A DNA stretch of 64,000 bases from Streptomyces blattellae (GTDB taxonomy: Bacteria; Actinomycetota; Actinomycetes; Streptomycetales; Streptomycetaceae): the NCBI RefSeq assembly GCF_009709555.1, contig NZ_WJBG01000215.1, positions 1 through 64,000 of the forward strand, given 5' to 3'. The position numbers and the translations under genes were made by a program. Of the stretch, positions 52,610 through 60,854 are shown piece by piece (position 1 is the first letter of the stretch; each line of letters starts with the position of its first letter). A model generated the notes under the pieces. The model was given only the letters and a program-made list of their open reading frames with translations, was not told the origin of the DNA and made no database searches.

Positions 52610-52749
52610 GCGGGTGCGTCCCTTCGGGATGCCTTGACTGGTCGTATGTGTGAATGACGTACGCCATGTTGAACGCTGCGCTGGGGCATGCCGCTGATTC
52701 CGGCTTGGTGGGGTATCAGCCGGTCAGCCTGCTGAACGGAACGTAGGGG

Positions 52750-52762
52750 GCAAGCGCTTTCT
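52750..52762 (-). promoter_or_regulatory. AGAAAGCGCTTGC motif upstream of PL1 gene
   Basis: On the minus strand reads AGAAAGCGCTTGC, with the palindromic core AAGCGCTT. It stands about 140 bases upstream of the PL1 start and matches 12 of 13 positions of the motif at 21667 upstream of the beta-helix gene, in the same orientation. A shared sugar-responsive LacI-type regulator is plausible. Confidence 0.55.
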
Positions 52763-52767
52763 AGTCA

Positions 52768-52796
52768 ACGCTTTGCGCAGAACACATTCGGACACC
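52768..52796. repeat. 29-bp element, copy 1
   Basis: Begins ACGCTTTGCGCAG and continues AACACATTCGGACACC. It matches the copy at 57976-58004 at 27 of 29 positions. It stands about 155 bases upstream of the operon with the P-type ATPase and also upstream of the PL1 gene. Confidence 0.85.
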
Positions 52797-52950
52797 GCAG
52801 GTGAGCGCCGCACCGGGAGATGGGAGCGTTTCCACGCCTCGGGTCCGCACACCTCGCGGCAGCCACTCCCCCTGCCCACGGGTGACGTTCCGTTTCGCGG
52901 GAACCCGGCCGTGAAGAGAGAGCCGATCTGTGAGGGAGGCATCGAGAGCC

Positions 52951-53466
52951 ATGACACGGCAGAAGCCGTCGCTCGATCTTCCGGAACCCCTGCGCGAACC
53001 GTTGCACACCACCGCGTCGGCGCTGCGCAGGGTCCCCGGTGCCGGTGTCGTGACCAGGGCGGCCGAAGGCACGCTGGACACGGTCGGTGCCGTGTCCCCG
53101 CGCGGCCGGCGCATGGTCGCGTACACCGGGGCCGGGCTCCTCGGAGTCGCAGGCATCGTCGAATGGCCCATCGCGCTCACGGGGGCGGCAGTGGTCTGGC
53201 TGACCCAGCCCAAACCCGGCGGGAACGGAGAGACGGGCGAGCGGAAGACGACGGCGGGCAGCAGTCGCACGTCGTCCAGCAGCAGTACGACGGCCACCGG
53301 CCGTCGTACGACATCCAGCCGCGGCGGAAAGACGTCCACGGGCACCCGCAAGACGTCCGGCGGCACCCGCCGCACGTCGAGCACCCGGTCGACGTCCTCC
53401 GGCGGCGGCAAGAGCGCGCCGAAGAGCCGGAGCACGGCGTCGAAGCGCGCGAGCACGAAGAGCTGA
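52951..53466 (+). CDS. Membrane-associated protein with low-complexity tail
   Basis: A 171-residue protein. Residues 1-85 hold an amphipathic region (LRRVPGAGVVTRAAEGTLDTVG) and a hydrophobic segment (MVAYTGAGLLGVAGIVEWPIALTGAAVVWL). The remaining 80 residues are almost entirely Ser, Thr, Arg, Lys and Gly, a strongly basic disordered tail. It sits 8 bases upstream of the P-type ATPase, so it is probably a subunit or anchor for that transporter. ATG 52951 is chosen; an in-frame GTG at 52930 would add seven residues. No family recognised. Confidence 0.6.
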   Translation: MTRQKPSLDLPEPLREPLHTTASALRRVPGAGVVTRAAEGTLDTVGAVSPRGRRMVAYTGAGLLGVAGIVEWPIALTGAAVVWLTQPKPGGNGETGERKTTAGSSRTSSSSSTTATGRRTTSSRGGKTSTGTRKTSGGTRRTSSTRSTSSGGGKSAPKSRSTASKRASTKS

Positions 53467-53474
53467 GGTGAGTC

Positions 53475-56400
53475 ATGGGAGTGCTGACGGGGGCTGCCAC
53501 GGCCCTGTCCGGTGCGGTACTGGCGGGGCCGCGACTGCTGGTGCACGGGGCCGCGCCCGGTGTGGGTGCGGCCGCCGGAGCCGTGGCCGGGACGGCGCGG
53601 GCGGGTGTGCGAGGTGCGGACGCCGTCGCCAGAGTGACACGGGTGGCCCGCCGGGCGCTGCCGGGCGGTGACCACACCTGGCGGTCCGGTCACCGGGCAC
53701 ACCTGCCGCTCCGGCCCACGGAGCCGGAGCGGGTACGGCGGGCGGGCGGGATGGCCAAGGCGGCGCGCAGGGTGGCCACGGCGCTGGCCGAACAGCCGGA
53801 CGTGGCCTACGCCTACTGGGACGGCGGCCTCGCGCGGCTGGTCGTGGCCGCGAGCGAGGCGGCCGTGTCCGAGCGGGTGGCGGAGAAGGCGCACGCGCTC
53901 GCCGCCGAACACGGGCTGGAACCGGCGGACGTACCCGCGGACGAAGCGGCGGAGGAATTCACCCACCCCGGCGACCCGGCCCTCGTACGGACCAGCGCGG
54001 CGGCACTCGCGGCCGACGCGGCGGGCGTGCTGGTCTCGGTGACCGGCTCCGTCCTGCGACTGCCGCACTCGCCCCGGGCTGTCACGGCGGCGGCGACCCT
54101 GCTGCGTGAGAACCCCCGCTTCCGCGCCTGGCTGCGCGAACGGTTCGGGTTCTCCCGCATGGACCTGATCCTGGCCGTGTCGAACGCCGCGGCCCATGGC
54201 GCGGGCCGCACCCCGACGGCCCTCGTGCTCGACGCGGGCCTGCGCTCCGTGCAGCTCGCGGAGGCGGTCGCACGCGCGGCGGCGTTCGACGCGGTCCATG
54301 ACCGGGTGTGCGGACCCGAGCGGGAGGACGTCTCCCCGGACCGGTTCCCGCGCCCGCCACTGCGGACCACGCCGGCACACGAGTACGCGGTCCACGCCGA
54401 GACGGGCAGCATCGTCGGCGCGGCGGTGACGCTGCTGGTGAAGCACGACGGCTCCGAGGCGGCCGAAGCGGTCCTCGCGGGCTCCCCGAAGGCGGCCCGC
54501 TACGGACCCGCCGCCTTCCACGCCGCACTGGGCTGCGCGCTCGCCCGCACCGGCGTGCTCGTCCGCCACATGGAACGCATGCGGCAACTGGAGACCCTCG
54601 CGACCGTCTTCCTGCACCCGAGCGCGCTGCACACCCCCGACGGCGCCGCGGACCCCTGGGCCGAGGCCGTCCTGGACGCGGCACGGCGGGCCGGACTGCG
54701 GGTCGTCGTGCCGGGCGATCCCGCGCTGGGCGACTTCACCGCCCTCGCCGATCATGTCGTGTCAGCCGAGCGGTCCTTCAGCCGGACGGTGCACGAACTG
54801 CGGGGTCGCGGAGGCGTCCTGACCGTGGCCCGGCCGCAGTCGGCCGACGACACCGACACCCTGTCCGGGCTGCTCGCCGGCGATGTCGCCGTCGCGCTGG
54901 CCGACGGGGACGCGGCCGTGGCCTGGGGCGCGGACGTGGTGGCGCCGGGCGGTCTGGCCGACGTATGGCGGCTGCTCGCGGCCGTACCGGTGGCGCGGAA
55001 GGTCGGGCGGCGTTCGCAGACGCTGGCCCGGTCCGGTGCGGCGCTGTCCGGGCTGCTGGTGGCCGTCGGCGAATCCGGGCGCGGCACCCACTCGCCGCTG
55101 CCCGGCCTGCGGCACGCGCCCGTCGACGTGGGCGCGGCGGTGGCGTTGCTGTCCGGGGTGCGAGCCGCCTTCGGCGTCGCGGTCACCCGCGCACCGCGTC
55201 CCCGGGCGCGCGTGGCCTGGCATGCGCTGAAGGCGAAGGACGTACGACAGCGGCTGGGGCACCGGCTGGAAGAGTCCCCGACCCTGGCGGCCGAGGCGAC
55301 TTCCAAGGTGCGGCAGGCGGCCAGGACCGTCGGCCGTAACCCGGTGTTCGTGCCGGCCAAGGGAGCGCTGCGGCTCGGCCGGGCCGTGCGGGGCGAGCTG
55401 GACGATCCGCTCACCCCCGTGCTGGCCGTCGGCTCGGCCGCGTCGGCGATCCTCGGCTCGGTCGTGGACGCCCTGCTGGTCGTCGGCGCCCTCGACCTGA
55501 ACGCCCTGGTCGGCGGCGTACAGCGGCTGCGGGCCGAACGGGCGCTGTCCGGACTGCTCGCGGAGCAGAAGCAGAAGGCGCGCGTCGCGCCGGACGACAC
55601 CTCCGACCAGCCCCACACCGTCGACGCCGCACGCCTCACGCCCGGCGACGTGATCGAGCTGAAGGCCGACGACGTCGTACCCGCCGACGCCCGCCTGCTG
55701 TGGGAGGACGGCCTGGAGGTCGACGAGTCGGCGCTGACCGGCGAATCCCTGCCCGCGGAGAAGCAGACCGCCCCGACACCGCGCGCACCGGTCGCCGACC
55801 GCAGCTGCATGGTGTACGAGGGTACGACCGTGGTGGCCGGACAGGCCCGGGCCGTCGTGGTGGAGACCGGCGACCACACCGAGGCCGCCCGCGCGGTCCA
55901 CCTCGCCGCCCGCAAGCCGCCGGCCGCCGGCGTGCAGGCCCGGCTGCAGGAACTCACCCGCAAGGCACTGCCGTTGACGATGGCGGGCGGCGCCGCCGTG
56001 ACCGGCCTCGCGCTGCTGCGCGGCACCCCGATCCGCCGGGCCGTGAGCGGCGGGGTCGCGGTCGCGGTGGCCGCCGTCCCCGAAGGGCTGCCCCTGGTGG
56101 CCACGGTCGCCCAGCTGGCCGCCGCCCGCAGGCTCAGCGGGCGGGGCGTGCTGGTCCGCGCCCCGCGCACGCTGGAAGCCCTCGGCAGGATGGACACGAT
56201 CTGCTTCGACAAGACGGGCACCCTCACCGAGAACAAGCTGCGCCTCGTCCGGGTCACCGGCACCGACGGCACCGCCCGCAAGCCGGACGAGGCCGCCGCC
56301 ACGGCCACCCTGCGCGTCGCCGTACGCGCCTGCCCCGAGCCCGAGGAGGGCCCCGACCAGCCGGTGCACTCCACCGACGAGGCGGTGCTGGACGCGGCCG

Positions 56401-57755
56401 GGCGCGATCCGGAGTGGGAGCAGACGGAGGGCAGGCCGTTCGAGGCCGGGCGCGGATACGCCGGAGCCGTGGGCCACGCGGCCGACGGGACACGGGAGTT
56501 CGTGGTCAAGGGCGCCCCGGAGATCGTCCTGCCCGCCTGCCGCGACCTGCCCGAACACGCCTCCCGCACGGCGCAGTCGCTGGCCCGCGACGGACTGCGG
56601 GTCCTCGCGGTCGCACGGCGGCGCCTGAACGACCACGAGAAGGACGCGGACGTCTGCGAAGAGCCCCTGTCGGAGCTGGAGTTCACCGGACTGCTCGCGC
56701 TGGCCGACGTAGCGCGCGAGACGTCCACCGCCCTGGTGCGCGGGCTGCGTGAGGCGGGCGTACGACCCGTCATGCTGACCGGCGACCACCCGCAGACCGC
56801 CCGCGCGATCGCCGTCGAGCTGGGCTGGCCCGACGACACCGCCGTCGTCACCGGCGACGAACTGGCCGCCGCGGACCGCTCCGAACGCGCCCGGATGCTG
56901 CGCGACGTGGACGTCGTGGCCAGGGTCGCGCCCGAGCAGAAACTCCAGGTCGTCGAGGCCCTGATGGACGCGGGCCGGGTGGTCGGCATGGTCGGCGACG
57001 GCGCCAACGACGCGGCCGCCATCCGCGCCGCCGACATCGGCGTCGGCATCAGCGCCCGCGGCTCGGCCGCCGCCCGCAACGCCGCCGACCTGGTACTCAC
57101 CCACGACGACCTCACGGTGCTCGTCGAGGCGGTCGTCGAGGGACGGGCCCTGTGGCACAGCGTCGCCGACGCCATCGCCATCCTGATCGGCGGCAACGCG
57201 GGCGAGGTCGGCTTCGGGATCCTGGGCACGCTGCTCGCCGGCGCCGCGCCGCTGTCCACCCGTCAGATGCTGCTGGTGAACCTGTTCACGGACCTGTTCC
57301 CGGCGATGGCGGTGGCGGTGACACCGCAGAAGGACGGGGAGACCGATGTCAGCGCGCCACAGGGCAATACCCTGCTCGGCACGCCGCTGATGCGGCAGAT
57401 CCGCCACCGGGCGCTGACGACCTGCCTGGGCGCGGTCGCCGCCTGGCTCATCGGCCGCTTCACACCGGGCTCGGCCCGCCGGACCACCACGATGGCCCTG
57501 TGCGCGGTCGTCGGCACCCAGCTCGCCCAGACCCTGGCCGACCGCAGGGGCTCCCCGCTGGTCCGCATCACCTCCCTCGGCTCCGCCGCCGCCCTCGTCC
57601 TGCTCGTCCAGACCCCGGGCGTGAGCAACGCCCTCGGCTGCACACCGCTGGGCCCGGTCGCCTGGACCGGCGTGGCGGCGGCCATCGCTCTGGCGGTGAC
57701 GGGACAGCGGGTGCTGCCGGAGCTGGAACGGGCGGCGGTGCGGCTCAGCCGGTAG
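53475..57755 (+). CDS. CtpI-type P-type ATPase
   Basis: A very large transporter of 1426 residues. The first 650 residues are a long extension with no standard transporter motifs, as in mycobacterial CtpI proteins. Then come the P-type core: LTPGDVIELKADDVVPADARL, ALTGESLPAEK (actuator TGES, near residue 754), EGLPLVATVAQLAAARRL (membrane E-G-L-P), the phosphorylation motif CFDKTGTLTENK (Asp near residue 912), and GDGANDAAAIRAADIGVG near residue 1175. The transported ion is unknown, and no typical heavy-metal-binding CPC motif is visible. Function probably involves a divalent cation or lipid. Confidence 0.85.
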   Translation: MGVLTGAATALSGAVLAGPRLLVHGAAPGVGAAAGAVAGTARAGVRGADAVARVTRVARRALPGGDHTWRSGHRAHLPLRPTEPERVRRAGGMAKAARRVATALAEQPDVAYAYWDGGLARLVVAASEAAVSERVAEKAHALAAEHGLEPADVPADEAAEEFTHPGDPALVRTSAAALAADAAGVLVSVTGSVLRLPHSPRAVTAAATLLRENPRFRAWLRERFGFSRMDLILAVSNAAAHGAGRTPTALVLDAGLRSVQLAEAVARAAAFDAVHDRVCGPEREDVSPDRFPRPPLRTTPAHEYAVHAETGSIVGAAVTLLVKHDGSEAAEAVLAGSPKAARYGPAAFHAALGCALARTGVLVRHMERMRQLETLATVFLHPSALHTPDGAADPWAEAVLDAARRAGLRVVVPGDPALGDFTALADHVVSAERSFSRTVHELRGRGGVLTVARPQSADDTDTLSGLLAGDVAVALADGDAAVAWGADVVAPGGLADVWRLLAAVPVARKVGRRSQTLARSGAALSGLLVAVGESGRGTHSPLPGLRHAPVDVGAAVALLSGVRAAFGVAVTRAPRPRARVAWHALKAKDVRQRLGHRLEESPTLAAEATSKVRQAARTVGRNPVFVPAKGALRLGRAVRGELDDPLTPVLAVGSAASAILGSVVDALLVVGALDLNALVGGVQRLRAERALSGLLAEQKQKARVAPDDTSDQPHTVDAARLTPGDVIELKADDVVPADARLLWEDGLEVDESALTGESLPAEKQTAPTPRAPVADRSCMVYEGTTVVAGQARAVVVETGDHTEAARAVHLAARKPPAAGVQARLQELTRKALPLTMAGGAAVTGLALLRGTPIRRAVSGGVAVAVAAVPEGLPLVATVAQLAAARRLSGRGVLVRAPRTLEALGRMDTICFDKTGTLTENKLRLVRVTGTDGTARKPDEAAATATLRVAVRACPEPEEGPDQPVHSTDEAVLDAAGRDPEWEQTEGRPFEAGRGYAGAVGHAADGTREFVVKGAPEIVLPACRDLPEHASRTAQSLARDGLRVLAVARRRLNDHEKDADVCEEPLSELEFTGLLALADVARETSTALVRGLREAGVRPVMLTGDHPQTARAIAVELGWPDDTAVVTGDELAAADRSERARMLRDVDVVARVAPEQKLQVVEALMDAGRVVGMVGDGANDAAAIRAADIGVGISARGSAAARNAADLVLTHDDLTVLVEAVVEGRALWHSVADAIAILIGGNAGEVGFGILGTLLAGAAPLSTRQMLLVNLFTDLFPAMAVAVTPQKDGETDVSAPQGNTLLGTPLMRQIRHRALTTCLGAVAAWLIGRFTPGSARRTTTMALCAVVGTQLAQTLADRRGSPLVRITSLGSAAALVLLVQTPGVSNALGCTPLGPVAWTGVAAAIALAVTGQRVLPELERAAVRLSR

Positions 57756-58110
57756 CAGGGTGCGCTGCTGTGCGCGTACAGGGAGGGCGTGCGCGTGTCC
57801 GGAGTGCTTGTGCGCATACGGATGCGCCTGTTCGGGTGGCCATGAGTGTTCATATATGTGTACCACGCTCGCTATACGGAACGAATAACGGAGAGATAGC
57901 GCGGCTTCGGCCTGAGGAAGGCCCTGAATGGTCAGCTCGCTGAACTGCGCCCCACGCGACCCGCGCTCCTGCTCCACGCTTTGTGCACAACACATTCGGA
58001 CACCCCCGCTCAGCGGGGGAACAGTCGAACTCGCCGCATGGGAGCGCTCGATGCCCTGCTGATCTCCCTGTCGACGGCCCCAGGATCCCCCATCACGAAG
58101 GGATGACACT
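57756..58110. other. Promoter region of the secreted esterase
   Basis: 355 bases between the P-type ATPase and the esterase. Near 57770-57830 stand three GTGCGC-type repeats, then an AT-rich stretch around 57850 with an inverted repeat CGCTAT/ATAGCG at 57870 and 57896 that may be an operator or terminator, and the second 29-bp element at 57976. Confidence 0.6.
57976..58004. repeat. 29-bp element, copy 2
   Basis: Begins ACGCTTTGTGCAC and continues AACACATTCGGACACC. TTGTGCACAA within it is a perfect 10-bp palindrome. It lies about 107 bases upstream of the secreted esterase. The palindromic centre and the identical 3' half suggest a regulator site or a repeated intergenic element. Confidence 0.85.
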
Positions 58111-59067
58111 TTGCCTGCCACCACCAAGCGCAGACCACTTCGCACCTTGCTCGCCGCCCTCTCCGGAATGCTCGCGGCAGCCCTCGTCACCGCACCCCCG
58201 GCGAACGCCCGCGTCGACGAGCCCACCGCGGCCCTCGCCGAGGTCACCGGCTTCGGCGAGAACCCCAGCAACCTGCAGATGTACCTGTACGTTCCGGACA
58301 ACGTGAGCGACAAGCCGGCCGTCGTGGTCGCCCCGCACTGGTGCGGGGGCTCCGGCCCGGCGATGCACACCACGACCGAGTACGCCTCGCTCGCCGACCG
58401 CTACGGGTACATCGTGATCTACCCGTCGGTCACCCGGGACACCAAGTGCTTCGACGTCTCCTCACCCCAGGCCCTGCGCCGCGGCGGCGGCAGCGACCCG
58501 GTGGGCATCAAGTCCATGGTCGACTGGGTGACCCGGATGTACGACGCCGATACGAGCCGGATCTTCGCCACCGGCATCTCCTCGGGCGGGATGACGACGA
58601 ACGTCCTGCTGGCCCTCTATCCCGATGTGTTCGCGGCGGGCGCGTCCTTCGCCGGTGTGCCGTTCGGCTGCTTCGCCACCACCGACGGCGCCGAATGGAA
58701 CCACCCGTGCGCGAACGGCGACATCGACCGCACCCCGCAGGAGTGGGGGGACCTCGTGCGCGCCGCGTATCCCGGTTACAACGGGCCCCGGCCGCGGATG
58801 CAGGTGTGGCACGGCACCGAGGACGACGTGCTGTGCTACCCCAATTTCAAGGAGCAGATCGAGCAGTGGGCGAACGTGCTCGGTGTCAGTCAGACCCCGG
58901 CTGTCACGGACTCGCCCCAGTCCAGCTGGACCCGCACCCGCTACGGCGGCACCGGTGACCAGGCCCCCGTCGAAGGCATCAGCCTCCAAGGCGTCGGCCA
59001 CCCCGACCTGTACGCCACGGGTATGGCCGCTCGTGTGCTGACCTTCTTCGGCCTGGCAAGCGGCTGA
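58111..59067 (+). CDS. Secreted PHB-depolymerase-like esterase
   Basis: A 318-residue exported alpha/beta hydrolase. The signal peptide (RTLLAALSGMLAAALVTAPPANA) is followed by the mature enzyme: NLQMYLYVPDNVSDKPAVVVAPHWCGGSG (oxyanion loop), ATGISSGGMTTNVLLALYPDVFAAG (nucleophile serine in GISSGG), and HGTEDDVLCYPNFKEQIEQW with the catalytic aspartate, ending GVGHPDLYATGM with the histidine. This family includes poly(3-hydroxybutyrate) depolymerases and feruloyl/acetylxylan esterases. In this setting, near pectate lyases, a plant cell-wall esterase is likely. Start is TTG 58111, with GAAGGGATGA upstream. Confidence 0.85.
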   Translation: MPATTKRRPLRTLLAALSGMLAAALVTAPPANARVDEPTAALAEVTGFGENPSNLQMYLYVPDNVSDKPAVVVAPHWCGGSGPAMHTTTEYASLADRYGYIVIYPSVTRDTKCFDVSSPQALRRGGGSDPVGIKSMVDWVTRMYDADTSRIFATGISSGGMTTNVLLALYPDVFAAGASFAGVPFGCFATTDGAEWNHPCANGDIDRTPQEWGDLVRAAYPGYNGPRPRMQVWHGTEDDVLCYPNFKEQIEQWANVLGVSQTPAVTDSPQSSWTRTRYGGTGDQAPVEGISLQGVGHPDLYATGMAARVLTFFGLASG

Positions 59068-59079
59068 CCCTGCCCCAGT

Positions 59080-59119
59080 CCGTACGACCGCGCTCGCATC
59101 GGTGAGCGCGGTCGTACGG
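59080..59119. terminator. Perfect 16-bp hairpin terminator
   Basis: CCGTACGACCGCGCTC (59080-59095) is perfectly complementary to GAGCGCGGTCGTACGG (59104-59119) with an 8-base loop, just after the esterase and before the convergent oxidoreductase. A strong bidirectional terminator. Confidence 0.88.
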
Positions 59120-59189
59120 CTGATACGGGAACAGACGACCGGGGTGTCTCCGGTCGACCATCGTCCCGCACGGGCGGTCCTGGGGACGG

Positions 59190-60269
59190 TCAGACCGAGC
59201 GGTGATACTGGTCCGGCACGTGGACCTCCCCGCCCAGTTCGCGTGCCGCGTGCCGCGCCCAGGACGGGTTCCGCAGCAGTTCACGGCCGAGCAGCACCGC
59301 GTCGGCCTCGTCGTTGGCGAGGATCTTCCCGGCCTGTCCGGCGTCGGTGATGAGGCCCACGGCGGCGACGGAGAGGCTCGTCTCCGCCTTGACGCGGGCG
59401 GCGAACGGCACCTGGTACCCGGGGCCGGTCGGGATGCGGGCGCCGGAGACATTGCCGCCGGTGGAGACGTCGAGCAGGTCGATGCCGTGGGCTTGGAGGC
59501 CTGCGGCGAAACGGACGGTGTCGTCCGCGCCCCAGCCGCCCTCCTCCAGCCAGTCGGTCGCCGAGATCCGGAAGAACAGCGGCTTGTCGTCCGGCCACAC
59601 CGCACGAACGGCGTCGACGACCTCGAAGGCGAAGCGGGTGCGGTTCTCGTACGAGCCGCCGTACGCGTCGGTGCGGTGGTTGGAGTACGGGGAGAGGAAC
59701 TCGTTGATCAGATACCCGTGGGCGCCATGGATCTCGGCGACCTCGAAGCCGGCGGACAGAGCACGGCGGGCCGCGTCCGCGAACTGGCCGACGATCTCGT
59801 GAATCTGATCCACCGTCAACTCGTCCGGCACCGGATGCCGCTCGTCGAACGCGACCGGACTGGGCGCCACCGGCTGCCACCCGTACGCCTCCGGGCCCAC
59901 CGGCGCCCCGCCCTTCCAGGGCTGGGCTACGGAGGCCTTGCGGCCACTGTGCGCGAGCTGGATCCCGGGCACCGTGCCCTGCGACACCAGGAAGCGGGTG
60001 ATCCGGCGGAACGCCTCGACCTGCGTGTCGTTCCAGATACCCAGGTCGTACGGGGAGATCCGCCCCTCGGGGCCGACGGCGGTCGCCTCGACGAGGATCA
60101 GGCCCGTGCCGCCGGCCGCGCGCGCCGCGTAGTGGGCGAAGTGCCAGTCGGCCGGGGCCCCGGCGTCCGGGCCCTCCGGAGCGGCCGAGTACTGGCACAT
60201 CGGGGCCATCCAGACCCGGTTCGGGACGGTCACGTCGCGCAGGCGGAAAGGCTGGAAGAGGGCGCTCAT
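59190..60269 (-). CDS. Old Yellow Enzyme-family NADH:flavin oxidoreductase (YqjM-like)
   Basis: A 359-residue FMN barrel enzyme. MAPMCQYSA (the conserved cysteine of the YqjM group), WHFAHYAARAAGGTGLILVEATAV, QLAHSGRKAS, GFEVAEIHGAHGYLINEFLSP (substrate-binding HxxH-like site), RTDAYGGSYENRTRF and LLDVSTGGN are all present. It reduces activated C=C bonds with NAD(P)H. ATG 60269 is chosen, with GGAG upstream; a longer form would start at a TTG. It diverges from an ArsR regulator and is probably repressed by it. Confidence 0.93.
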   Translation of the reverse strand: MSALFQPFRLRDVTVPNRVWMAPMCQYSAAPEGPDAGAPADWHFAHYAARAAGGTGLILVEATAVGPEGRISPYDLGIWNDTQVEAFRRITRFLVSQGTVPGIQLAHSGRKASVAQPWKGGAPVGPEAYGWQPVAPSPVAFDERHPVPDELTVDQIHEIVGQFADAARRALSAGFEVAEIHGAHGYLINEFLSPYSNHRTDAYGGSYENRTRFAFEVVDAVRAVWPDDKPLFFRISATDWLEEGGWGADDTVRFAAGLQAHGIDLLDVSTGGNVSGARIPTGPGYQVPFAARVKAETSLSVAAVGLITDAGQAGKILANDEADAVLLGRELLRNPSWARHAARELGGEVHVPDQYHRSV

Positions 60270-60311
60270 GGCGAGCTGCTCCAATCGTCACGGGGGTCGA
60301 TGGACGACTCG

Positions 60312-60327
60312 TACGATAGGCATCGTA
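60312..60327. promoter_or_regulatory. ArsR-type operator, copy 1
   Basis: TACGA-N6-TCGTA in the divergent promoter region between the Old Yellow Enzyme and ArsR genes. It has the same form as the copy at 60346 and is the best candidate binding site for the adjacent ArsR regulator. Confidence 0.7.
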
Positions 60328-60345
60328 GTACGTGAAGTGTCAAAC

Positions 60346-60361
60346 TACGAGACCCTTCGTA
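60346..60361. promoter_or_regulatory. ArsR-type operator, copy 2
   Basis: A second TACGA-N6-TCGTA dyad, 34 bp centre to centre from the first. It lies about 33 bases upstream of the ArsR start and would allow autoregulation. Confidence 0.7.
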
Positions 60362-60394
60362 CAATGGAAGTCCGTCCGACGAACTGGAGCCGCC

Positions 60395-60745
60395 GTGACC
60401 ACCGCCACCACCAGTCGTGATCTTCCGCACCCGGCGCGCGACGAGATCCGGCTGGAGGACATCCTGCACGCGCTCGCCGACCCGATGCGCTTGCAGATCG
60501 TGCGAGAACTCGCCACCGACGGCGGCGAGCTGTCCTGTTCGCACTTCGACCTGCCGGTCACCAAGTCCACGACCACGCACCACTTCCGGGTGCTGCGCGA
60601 GAGCGGAGTGATCCGGCAGACCTACCGGGGCACGGCCAAGATGAACGGCCTGCGCCGGGACGACCTGGACGGCCTCTTCCCGGGGCTGCTCGACACCCTC
60701 CTCGACGCCGCCACCCGCCAGGCCGTCCGCCTCCGGAGCGCCTGA
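60395..60745 (+). CDS. ArsR-family winged-helix regulator
   Basis: A 116-residue regulator: DILHALADPMRLQIVRELATDGGELSCSHF is the start of the winged helix and TKSTTTHHFRVLRESGVIRQTYRGTAK the recognition helix and wing. It lacks the paired cysteines of metal-sensing ArsR proteins, so it probably responds to a small organic compound or redox state that the neighbouring Old Yellow Enzyme homologue handles. GTG 60395 is the likely start. Confidence 0.9.
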   Translation: MTTATTSRDLPHPARDEIRLEDILHALADPMRLQIVRELATDGGELSCSHFDLPVTKSTTTHHFRVLRESGVIRQTYRGTAKMNGLRRDDLDGLFPGLLDTLLDAATRQAVRLRSA

Positions 60746-60854
60746 TGCCGACTGGCAGCACGCCCACGGCGACCGTCCCGGACCTCACCGGGCCCGGCGT
60801 TGCTCAAGGGGCCTCCAACGCGGCGGAGCCGCACCGTGACAAAGCCCCTCGCCC

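Larger units (their letters stand above)
52610..52950. other. Divergent promoter region with shared motifs
   Basis: 341 bases between the PL1 gene (minus) and the P-type ATPase operon (plus). It carries the regulatory motif at 52750 and the repeat at 52768-52796. The sequence on either side is somewhat AT-richer than the genes. No gene of its own was seen. Confidence 0.6.

Noticed and set aside
54752-58373. Very long minus-strand frames opposite the P-type ATPase
   Set aside because: The plus strand carries all catalytic motifs. The antisense translations have no recognisable domains.
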